NCBI GenBank assembly: GCA_946545505.1
Contig: CAMNNN010000104.1
Span: forward strand, 1-5,615
Reading direction: 5' to 3'
DNA length: 5,615 nucleotides
DNA from: an uncultured Clostridia bacterium
GTDB lineage: Bacteria > Bacillota > Clostridia > Saccharofermentanales > Saccharofermentanaceae
Part shown: piece after piece, positions 1-5,569 of the stretch
How positions within the stretch are numbered: position 1 is the stretch's first letter
How the letters are laid out: the number at the start of each line of letters is the position of its first letter
The notes under the pieces: model-generated
Databases searched by the model: none
Seen by the model: only the letters and a program-made list of their open reading frames with translations
Told to the model about the DNA's origin: nothing
Translations under genes and position numbers: made by a program

Positions 1-1033
1 ATACGGGGATCTCGTCGAGATAACCCAATACGTCGATATTTGTAAGAGCAACATCCGTGGCGCCCTGAACTCTGCAGCCGTATCTTGTGGCAACAGCGTC
101 AAACCAGCCGACTCTTCTCGGTCTTCCTGTAGTAGCACCGTACTCACCCTTATCGCCGCCTCTGTCACGAAGCTCCTTAGCCTTGTCTTCATCGAGAAGC
201 TCACTTACGAAAGCACCGGCACCTACAGCAGAGGAATAAGCCTTGGTAACGCAGATAACCTTCTTGATCTCGTAAGGAGGAATTCCTGCACCTACTGCAC
301 CGTAACCTGCGAGTGTTGATGATGATGTAACCATCGGATAGATGCCCATGTCGGGGTCCTTCATGGAACCGAGCTGACCTTCGAGGAGAATGTTCTTGCC
401 TTCTTTGACTGCGTCATACAGGAAAGCCTGTGTATCAGCAACGAAAGGCTTGATGAGACGGCCCTGCTCGAGCATCTCTGCCGTGAGTTCGTCAGCGTCG
501 ATGGGATCTTTATGGTAGAGGTTCACGAGAAGTGCATTCTTAATCTCGAGGATCCTGCCGATCTTCTCACGAAGTGTCTCTTCGTCGAACAGCTCACTTA
601 CCTGGAAACCGATCTTGGCGTATTTGTCAGAGAAGAAAGGAGCGATGCCGGACTTGGTGGAACCGAATGCCTTGCCTCCTAATCTCTCCTCTTCGTACTT
701 ATCGAAGTCAACATGGTAAGGCATGATGACCTGAACTCTGTCAGACACCATAAGCTTCGGGGAAAGACCCTGAGAGCAGATGTCGTTATATTCTTTGATG
801 AACTTTCTGATATCAAGAGCGACACCGTTGCCGATGATGTTAACGATGTTCTCGTGGCAGACGCCTGAAGGCATCAGATGAAGAGCGAATCTTCCGTGCT
901 CGTTTATGATCGTATGTCCCGCATTGGCTCCTCCCTGGAAGCGGATAACGATGTCCGATTCGTTCGCCAGAAGGTCAGTGATCTTACCCTTTCCTTCGTC
1001 TCCCCAGTTAGCGCCGACAATTGCCTGAACCAT
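1..1033 (-). CDS. purA: Adenylosuccinate synthetase PurA, partial (C-terminus beyond left edge)
   Basis: This enzyme joins IMP and aspartate using GTP to give adenylosuccinate, the first committed step to AMP, in the cytoplasm. About 344 codons are present of a family length near 425-430; the missing end lies past position 1. Visible motifs are the N-terminal GDEGKGK loop (residues 11-17, with the catalytic Asp at 12), QGGANAGHT (33-41, with the catalytic His at 40), LHLMPSG, IGNGVALD, an EGQLGS...YPMVTSSSTLAG block, and TGRPRRVGWFDAVA near the left edge, which is the switch/GTP-site region. The IMP-loop reads FGSTKSGIAPFFSDKY rather than the E. coli-type GTTGRGIGPAY, a variant I associate with Clostridia. 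The ATG at 1031-1033 is chosen because it places MVQAIVGANWGDEGKGK at the family N-terminus and has an AAGGAG site 8 nt upstream. It is the last gene of the leftward cluster but has its own promoter. Identity is near certain. Confidence 0.97.
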   Translation of the reverse strand, partial: MVQAIVGANWGDEGKGKITDLLANESDIVIRFQGGANAGHTIINEHGRFALHLMPSGVCHENIVNIIGNGVALDIRKFIKEYNDICSQGLSPKLMVSDRVQVIMPYHVDFDKYEEERLGGKAFGSTKSGIAPFFSDKYAKIGFQVSELFDEETLREKIGRILEIKNALLVNLYHKDPIDADELTAEMLEQGRLIKPFVADTQAFLYDAVKEGKNILLEGQLGSMKDPDMGIYPMVTSSSTLAGYGAVGAGIPPYEIKKVICVTKAYSSAVGAGAFVSELLDEDKAKELRDRGGDKGEYGATTGRPRRVGWFDAVATRYGCRVQGATDVALTNIDVLGYLDEIPV

Positions 1034-1041
1034 AGTAAAAG

Positions 1042-1047
1042 CTCCTT
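1042..1047 (-). promoter_or_regulatory. Ribosome binding site of purA
   Basis: The minus strand reads AAGGAG here, 8 nt before the purA ATG. This strong Shine-Dalgarno match fixes the start at 1033. Its 5' part overlaps a 10-bp perfect palindrome, CTTAATTAAG (1045-1054), in the leader. Confidence 0.85.
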
Positions 1048-1067
1048 AATTAAGAAAATACGCAGTA

Positions 1068-1096
1068 ATTATAATAGAGGAAGTCGGTTTTTACAA
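1068..1096 (-). promoter_or_regulatory. Sigma-A-type promoter of purA
   Basis: On the minus strand a -35 TTGTAA (1091-1096, 4 of 6 to consensus) is followed by a 17-bp spacer and a perfect -10 TATAAT (1068-1073). Transcription would start near 1061, giving a leader of about 28 nt that contains the AAGGAG site. The -35 begins 8 bp after the gatD stop codon, so purA can be transcribed separately from the upstream operon. No terminator separates the two, so readthrough from gatD may add to purA expression. I see no PurR-type box or riboswitch in this short leader. Confidence 0.75.
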
Positions 1097-1104
1097 TGAA
1101 AGAC

Positions 1105-1860
1105 TTACTGAGCCGCTCTTATGCCGCCCTCGATATAATCGAGAACCTGCTTACGGGCGAGATCTTCGACCTCTGTGGACAGTTCGCTCAATACATAGTC
1201 TTCCCCGTATTTACGCTTCAGCGCGAGTTCGAGGAGCATATCGGTAATCGCCGGGTTCTTCGGAAGCAGACTTCCGTGGGAATATGTTCCATAGGTATTC
1301 TTATAGACAGCACCTTCAGTTCCGTCCTGACCGTTGTTGCCGTGGCCTCTTATCACCCTCATAAAGGGTTTCTCTCCCTCTCCGAGGAAAGTTCTGCCGC
1401 TGTGGTTCTCGAACCCTGCAACCTTGATCTTCTGACCGTTAAGTTCGATCTCATAGATGCAGTCGTTAATGAATCTTTCCTTCTCTCCCTTAGTGTAATG
1501 AGGAAGGGCGCCGAGGCATTCGATCCTGTTGCCGCCATGCTCTTCGTAGTACTGTCCGAGCATCTGGTAACCTCCGCAGACCGTGAGGAAAACAACTCCG
1601 TCTTCGATCATCTGCTTGATCACTTCTCCCTTAACATTCTTCATGTCGTCGGCCATTATGTTCTGCTCGCTGTCCTGTCCGCCTCCGATGAATCCGATAT
1701 CGATATCACCGTTGCTGACATCGTCGCCGATGGATATTCTCTTCACCTCGACTTCGATGCCGCGGAGCGTCGCACGTCTTAAGAGAGCGAGTACATTACC
1801 TCTGTCTCCGTAGAGGTTAAGAAGGTCCGGATAAAAATGTCCTATGATGAGCTTCTCCAT
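1105..1860 (-). CDS. gatD: Lipid II isoglutaminyl synthase, glutaminase subunit GatD
   Basis: GatD is the class I glutamine amidotransferase half of the MurT/GatD complex. It hydrolyses glutamine and passes ammonia to MurT, which amidates the D-Glu of lipid II at the inner face of the membrane. The protein is 251 aa, close to S. aureus GatD (about 243). It begins with GHFYPDLLNLYGDRGN, typical of the family, and has the FIGGGQD segment (58-63). The nucleophile elbow is VCGGYQMLG (94-102, catalytic Cys95), followed by FENHSGRTFLG (150-160) and YSHGSLLPKNP with catalytic His195. Arg129 aligns by spacing with the glutamine-binding Arg128 known from S. aureus. The ATG at 1858-1860 is chosen over an in-frame ATG at 1957-1959 because it gives the family N-terminus, avoids a long overlap with murT, and has a GGAAGGA site 9 nt upstream. 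It follows the murT stop by 5 bp, so translational coupling is likely. Confidence 0.95.
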   Translation of the reverse strand: MEKLIIGHFYPDLLNLYGDRGNVLALLRRATLRGIEVEVKRISIGDDVSNGDIDIGFIGGGQDSEQNIMADDMKNVKGEVIKQMIEDGVVFLTVCGGYQMLGQYYEEHGGNRIECLGALPHYTKGEKERFINDCIYEIELNGQKIKVAGFENHSGRTFLGEGEKPFMRVIRGHGNNGQDGTEGAVYKNTYGTYSHGSLLPKNPAITDMLLELALKRKYGEDYVLSELSTEVEDLARKQVLDYIEGGIRAAQ

Positions 1861-1865
1861 ATCCG

Positions 1866-3308
1866 TTAATCCTTCCAGAATTCCTTTAATTTCAGCTCTT
1901 TCACGAGCCTGCCGCGCAGGTCCAGCATCGCTGTATAGTTCGGCAGAATATAGATGCATTTGCCGTCAGGACAATCCTTCAAGGCACCTTTAAGAAGCGT
2001 CGTCGCATACTCCAAAGTACCGTATCCGTCGACCGTTCTTCCCGAGTACGAGACACGCAGCATCATGTCGCCGTAACGCTGTCCCGACACGTAAATATTC
2101 GAGGGCAGATCATTCACCTTAGACTCGAAGTCTACATCCCATATCCAGGACACATCCTTGCCGTCAGCGGTGTTGCTGTTAAGCACCAGCATAAGAGAAT
2201 CAGCATCAGAACTCTGCGCGACGAAAGACAGGCTGCGGTCAAGTCCCACGGGGTTCTTCACGAGGAGGATGCAGATGTATTTGCTTCCTACCGCGATCTT
2301 CTCCATTCTGCCGAAAGCAGCCTCCACGTTATCCTGCGCGCGGCACACCTGCCCGATAATATCAGTACCGCCTTCACTTCCCTGCTCGCTCTCGAGGAAC
2401 CTCGTCACGGCAGACACGGCGGCACATGTGTTGTACAGGTTATGGCTGCCTGCGATCTTGAGGTTCATGTCACATGCCTTGCCGCTAACGGTATCCGTCA
2501 TGGTAAAAGGAAAGCCTTCATCACTCGGGTTTCCTGAGGCGTCATATGAGAGCTCGAATCTTTTCGACGGAGTGGCGAAACCGCATGACGGACACTCGTA
2601 GTCACCGAGGTGCCCGAAGCTTCTCGCATTGTACTTGTACCTTACCTTGCAGTCGGGGCAGAAAGCCGCGTCAGAAGAGGCCTCAAGTATCGTTTTGTTA
2701 GGGTGAAGAGTGTTGTTCTCGATCATGGTCTTCAGGCTTATTCCGAAGTAGGTCGCACGTTCGGATCTGGTCTTGCCCATGGATGCCACGAGAGAGTCGT
2801 CGGCATTAAGAACTATCTTCGCTGAAGTCTTGTCAATTCCGTTCGCTATGAGGTCTCTCGTGTGTGTGAGTTCACCGTAGCGGTCTAGCTGATCTCTGAA
2901 CAGATTCGTCACGAGACACACCTTAGGCTGAAGGTCACCTGCTATCCTCGCGAAAGCCGCCTCATCAGTCTCAAGAACATAAACAGTCTTGTCGGGATCG
3001 GCTCCCTTCGAGGGCTTGTCACACAGGAATGTGGTAGCTATTCCCGAAGCCAGATTAGCACCGGAAACGTTGGTAATTACTTCATATCCGAGCGTTCTTA
3101 ACATGCTCGTTATCATGTGTGTGGTAGTGGTCTTACCGTTGGTTCCGGTAACGGTAATTATCTTCTTTCCCCGGGCACACTTACTGATAATATCCGGGCA
3201 AAGTTTGATGGCTACTTTTCCGGGCATGGTAGTAGCTCCGCGTCCCATAACACGAAGTATTCCTTTGGTTATCAGTGCTGCTGCTTTTGCCGGTGCCTTA
3301 AGTCCCAT
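1866..3308 (-). CDS. murT: Lipid II isoglutaminyl synthase, Mur-ligase-like subunit MurT
   Basis: MurT is the ATP-dependent subunit that, with GatD, converts the alpha-carboxyl of D-iso-Glu in the lipid II stem peptide to the amide. The 480-aa product is somewhat longer than S. aureus MurT (about 437). In order it has the P-loop GTNGKTTTTHM (55-65) of the Mur ligase central domain, VLETDEAAF (111-119), LVTNLFRDQLDRYGEL (132-147), and a Cys4 zinc ribbon (CPDC at 217-220, CPSC at 239-242) inserted in the central domain, which is typical of MurT and absent from MurC-F. The Mur ligase segment AGSHNLYNTCAA (286-297) follows, then the C-terminal DUF1727-type domain with LLVKNPVGLDRSL (348-360), NSNTADGKDVSWIWDVDFE (377-395) and YILPNYTAML (453-462). 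It starts inside the sortase gene (11-bp overlap) with only a weak AGGA site (3319-3322), 10 nt upstream. That suggests initiation partly depends on ribosomes finishing the sortase. The identity is firm, supported by the adjacent gatD. Confidence 0.96.
   Translation of the reverse strand: MGLKAPAKAAALITKGILRVMGRGATTMPGKVAIKLCPDIISKCARGKKIITVTGTNGKTTTTHMITSMLRTLGYEVITNVSGANLASGIATTFLCDKPSKGADPDKTVYVLETDEAAFARIAGDLQPKVCLVTNLFRDQLDRYGELTHTRDLIANGIDKTSAKIVLNADDSLVASMGKTRSERATYFGISLKTMIENNTLHPNKTILEASSDAAFCPDCKVRYKYNARSFGHLGDYECPSCGFATPSKRFELSYDASGNPSDEGFPFTMTDTVSGKACDMNLKIAGSHNLYNTCAAVSAVTRFLESEQGSEGGTDIIGQVCRAQDNVEAAFGRMEKIAVGSKYICILLVKNPVGLDRSLSFVAQSSDADSLMLVLNSNTADGKDVSWIWDVDFESKVNDLPSNIYVSGQRYGDMMLRVSYSGRTVDGYGTLEYATTLLKGALKDCPDGKCIYILPNYTAMLDLRGRLVKELKLKEFWKD
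1870..1876 (-). promoter_or_regulatory. Ribosome binding site of gatD inside the murT 3' end
   Basis: The minus strand reads GGAAGGA, ending 9 nt before the ATG at 1860. It lies within the last murT codons, as expected for a coupled gene pair, and it decides the 251-aa start over the 284-aa alternative. Confidence 0.7.
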
Positions 3309-4101
3309 CTTGTATGTGTCCTATAACCAGAAGACGCATCTTTCCTTCATCAGTATAAACGCAGGTTATAAGAGTTGCCTGCCTTGTGTCCGTAATTCCT
3401 CCCGCGATGTGATTCATCATCTCCTCGGCAGAAACTATCAGGATCTCATCTACAAAATATGTATACTGATGTCCGCGCAGATCCGTGATATTAAATATAT
3501 CTCCTATCTGAACCTCTTCAAGTCTGTTGAAGATGGATCCGTACTTAAGCATGTGGTGACCTGTAATTGTACAGTTGCCAACAGAGCCCGGATTTACCGA
3601 GTTTACGTAATGGCCGACACCGTATCTTAGAGTGTCGGAATTTGTTGTCTCCCATATCGGTATATGAAGGTCAATACAGGGTATGTCGAGAATTCCCACT
3701 CCCTGTAAAGTCAGATATCCGGTGTTGGCATTATTGATTTCCTGATTAACGGAATCCCTTTGATCGGCAAGAGCCTGAGAAATGTAATATTCATCATCAT
3801 AGTAATCGTTCTCCTCGCCGTTTACCTCAAGGTCGTCGGGATTTACGATCAATGTCATTACGGGTTCTCCTATAGCAGAATCATCCCCGCCTGCAGCTTC
3901 GATGGCGGCCATATTGGAAGCTATAGCCTGCTCCATATCCGATGTAGCATCTTCAATGACATCCTCTCTTCTGTGTCTGTTTATAAGGTCAGTCGCAAGG
4001 AAAATGATTCCTCCCGCCAGAAGAACGACAGCGAGGACCAGGAGAAGGTCGCTGATCAGCTTTTTTGTTTTTCTTCTCTTTTTATCAGAAGCCGACAACA
4101 T
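3298..4101 (-). CDS. Membrane-anchored sortase, class D-like
   Basis: This is a cysteine transpeptidase of the cell surface that cleaves sorting signals (LPxTG-like) in secreted proteins and joins them to a peptidoglycan precursor or a pilin. The 267-aa protein has a basic N-terminus (KKRRKTKK, 7-14), one transmembrane segment (about 16-38) acting as an uncleaved anchor, and an extracytoplasmic linker including an acidic, Tyr-rich patch (86-107). A sortase beta-barrel follows from about residue 130. Catalytic residues are visible: His182 in TITGHHM, Cys247 in TLITCVYT, and Arg256 in KMRLLVIG. GILDIPCIDLHIPIWE (136-151) and LRYGVGH (158-164) are family landmarks. TLITC and overall length favour class D, but the class is not certain. 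It is the first gene of the operon and overlaps murT. No target protein with a sorting signal is in the window. The ATG at 4099-4101 has no Shine-Dalgarno site, and the predicted transcript start is only a few bases upstream. Confidence 0.92.
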   Translation of the reverse strand: MLSASDKKRRKTKKLISDLLLVLAVVLLAGGIIFLATDLINRHRREDVIEDATSDMEQAIASNMAAIEAAGGDDSAIGEPVMTLIVNPDDLEVNGEENDYYDDEYYISQALADQRDSVNQEINNANTGYLTLQGVGILDIPCIDLHIPIWETTNSDTLRYGVGHYVNSVNPGSVGNCTITGHHMLKYGSIFNRLEEVQIGDIFNITDLRGHQYTYFVDEILIVSAEEMMNHIAGGITDTRQATLITCVYTDEGKMRLLVIGHIQDGT

Positions 4102-4110
4102 ATGTAAAAC

Positions 4111-4139
4111 ATTATAGACTAAACCGTGTTATAATTCAG
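4111..4139 (-). promoter_or_regulatory. Promoter of the sortase-murT-gatD operon
   Basis: The minus strand has a perfect -10 TATAAT (4111-4116). A 17-bp spacer upstream is a weak -35, CTGAAT (4134-4139, 3 of 6). Expected transcription start is about 4104, only a few nucleotides before the ATG at 4101, so the mRNA would be leaderless or nearly so. The -35 overlaps the -10 of the opposing dnaA promoter. The weak -35 hints at an activator or low basal activity. Confidence 0.55.
4127..4135 (+). promoter_or_regulatory. Extended -10 promoter of dnaA
   Basis: The plus strand reads TGTTATAAT, a perfect extended -10 (TGnTATAAT), with no convincing -35 at 16-18 bp upstream, as extended -10 promoters allow. 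Transcription would start near 4139-4142, leaving a leader of about 25 nt before the dnaA ATG at 4167. It lies back-to-back with the sortase promoter: the two -10 hexamers are 13 bp apart on opposite strands. Confidence 0.6.
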
Positions 4140-4152
4140 TTACTTTTCGCGT

Positions 4153-4157
4153 GGGGA
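4153..4157 (+). promoter_or_regulatory. Weak ribosome binding site of dnaA
   Basis: GGGGA lies 9 nt before the ATG at 4167-4169. It is only a partial match to AGGAGG. An ATG at 4162-4164 is out of frame. The open frame extends upstream to 4065, but that start would fall inside the sortase gene on the other strand and upstream of the predicted promoter. Confidence 0.45.
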
Positions 4158-4166
4158 TGGTATGTC

Positions 4167-5504
4167 ATGAAAGAGGATATCTGGTCGCAGGCACTTAAGA
4201 TAATATCCCTTGATCAAAGGGTTGACCCTGTTTTTTATATCAACATTATCAGTAAAATGAACCTTGTATCCTATGAGAATAATATTCTCGTTTTGTCATG
4301 CCGCGACGATTACTCCATGAATCTTGTCAAAGGTAAAGAATTGGACGACTGTGTTAAGAGTGCAGTCAAGATGGTTTCCGGTATGGATACATCCGTGATG
4401 TATATCGTCGAGGGCGATAATGCCGCTGCCATCAACTCCATTGTTTCCGAGACCAAGGTTAAGGAGAAAGAACGTCAGAATAATCCTAATTCCGGTCTTA
4501 CCGATGAGTTTACTTTCGAGAATTTTATTGTCGGAGACTGTAACAGATTTGCTTATGCATCCGCTATCTCCGTTGCTGAGAATCCGGGTCTTCGCCAGAA
4601 GAATCCTCTTTATCTTTGGGGTAACTCCGGTCTAGGCAAGACTCACCTTATGAAGGCCGTAGGTTATAAGGTAAAGCAGCTTTTCCCCGGAAAGAAAGTT
4701 CTTTATACAACTTGCGAAGAATTCACTAACTCATATATCGCATGTATCAAGAGTAAATCTCCTGAGGAATTTCGTAATAAGTACAGAAATACAGATGTTC
4801 TGCTTATAGATGATATTCAGTTTCTTATTAATAAGACTGAGACTCAGATCGAGTTCTTTAATACTTTCGAGTCGCTGGTTTCTGCAGGAAAGCAGATCGT
4901 AATCACCAGTGATAAGTCTCCGAAGAATCTTCCCGAGCTTGATTCCAGACTTACATCGAGATTCCAGAACGGTGTAATGATGGATATCCAGCCGCCGGAT
5001 TATGAGACGCGTAAGGCTATCTTCCTTAACAAGATGCAGTCTACGGGTATCGAATTGGATGATGATATTGTTGAGTACGTATGTGAGAACGTTACCAATA
5101 ACGTTCGTGAGCTTAACGGAGCATTCAATATAGTTACTTCTTATTACGCTCTGGAGAACGGCAATATCAATCTTGATCTTGTTATGTCTAAGCTTGCTCC
5201 CATCGTCTCCCCTAATAAGGGAAAGGCTATTACGACAGATATCATTATCGATGCGGTATCCAAGTACTATGACATCAGTTCTGACAAGATATTGTCTAAG
5301 CTTAAGTCAGCCGAGATAGTTAATGCCAGATCAGTCGCCATGTACATATGCAGAGATATGCTTGAGATGCAGTATACGAAGATTGGTGAGAGCTTCGGTG
5401 GAAAGAAGCATACTACCGTTATGCATGCCTGCAACAAGCTTACCGAGAATGAGACCCTCATGGCTGACGTCAAGATCATCGAGAAGAAGATTGCCGACGT
5501 ATAA
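4167..5504 (+). CDS. dnaA: Chromosomal replication initiator DnaA
   Basis: DnaA is the AAA+ ATPase that binds DnaA boxes at oriC, opens the duplex and helps load the helicase. The 445-aa product covers all four domains: domain I (about 1-85, with Trp6 as in E. coli), a short linker (about 86-112), the AAA+ domain III (about 113-335) and the DNA-binding domain IV (about 340-445). Domain III shows Walker A GNSGLGKT (152-159), Walker B VLLIDDIQFL (211-220), sensor 1 ITSD, the box VII arginine finger RLTSRF (Arg265), IQPPDYETR, and sensor 2 NVRELNGAF (Arg314). Domain IV keeps the helix-turn-helix and IGESFGGKKHTTVMHA (406-421), but the usual GGRDHTTV reads GGKKHTTV. Domain I lacks the common W-I-x-P-L pattern. 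The start at 4167 gives MKEDIWSQAL, which aligns with known N-termini. No rpmH lies upstream, and a dnaN neighbour cannot be checked because the window ends. It appears intact; it could be the main initiator or a divergent paralogue. Confidence 0.96.
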   Translation: MKEDIWSQALKIISLDQRVDPVFYINIISKMNLVSYENNILVLSCRDDYSMNLVKGKELDDCVKSAVKMVSGMDTSVMYIVEGDNAAAINSIVSETKVKEKERQNNPNSGLTDEFTFENFIVGDCNRFAYASAISVAENPGLRQKNPLYLWGNSGLGKTHLMKAVGYKVKQLFPGKKVLYTTCEEFTNSYIACIKSKSPEEFRNKYRNTDVLLIDDIQFLINKTETQIEFFNTFESLVSAGKQIVITSDKSPKNLPELDSRLTSRFQNGVMMDIQPPDYETRKAIFLNKMQSTGIELDDDIVEYVCENVTNNVRELNGAFNIVTSYYALENGNINLDLVMSKLAPIVSPNKGKAITTDIIIDAVSKYYDISSDKILSKLKSAEIVNARSVAMYICRDMLEMQYTKIGESFGGKKHTTVMHACNKLTENETLMADVKIIEKKIADV

Positions 5505-5520
5505 ACATTTTTTGTTCATA

Positions 5521-5529
5521 TGTGCATAA
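5521..5529 (-). promoter_or_regulatory. Candidate DnaA box downstream of dnaA
   Basis: The minus strand reads TTATGCACA. This is 8 of 9 to the strong box TTATCCACA and an exact match to the relaxed consensus TTWTNCACA. It lies 16 bp after the dnaA stop in AT-rich DNA, the position of the dnaA-dnaN part of oriC in Bacillus. A single box can occur by chance, and no second good match is seen in the 86 bp that remain. Confidence 0.4.
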
Positions 5530-5541
5530 ATCGGTGTAGAT

Positions 5542-5569
5542 TTGATGTATATATCGTGTTCACTATTAT
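5542..5569 (+). promoter_or_regulatory. Possible promoter for a gene beyond the right edge
   Basis: A TTGATG hexamer (5542-5547, 4 of 6) is followed after 16 bp by TATTAT (5564-5569, 5 of 6), both on the plus strand. The candidate DnaA box lies 12 bp upstream of the -35, so DnaA could influence this promoter. AT-rich DNA produces such matches easily, and the gene it would serve is not in the window. Confidence 0.3.

Noticed and set aside
1034..1104. PurR box or purine riboswitch upstream of purA
   Set aside because: The leader is only about 28 nt, and no paired CGAA-type boxes or riboswitch core are present.
1096..1782. 228-codon open frame on the plus strand, antisense to gatD
   Set aside because: It lies opposite a clearly identified gatD, has no ribosome site or recognisable domain, and its start falls in the purA -35 hexamer. 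It is a shadow of gatD codon structure.
1861..1959. Upstream in-frame ATG giving a 284-aa GatD
   Set aside because: The extra 33 residues overlap murT and do not resemble GatD N-termini. The ATG at 1860 has a proper ribosome site.
2989..3630. 213-codon plus-strand open frame across the murT/sortase junction
   Set aside because: It is antisense to two well-supported genes, its composition fits reverse-complement translation, and it has no family features.
4065..4166. Upstream in-frame ATG giving a 479-aa DnaA
   Set aside because: The extension would overlap the sortase gene and the divergent promoters, and it is hydrophobic and unlike any DnaA domain I.
4553..5427. TTATGCAT at 4553-4560 and 5419-5426 as further DnaA boxes
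   Set aside because: They match only 7 of 9 positions, lack the CACA end, and are explained by conserved DnaA codons (AYAS and VMHA).
5505..5525. AACA-T-run-TGTT after dnaA as an intrinsic terminator
   Set aside because: The stem is only 4-5 A-T-rich pairs with the T-run in the loop, so it would not be stable enough.
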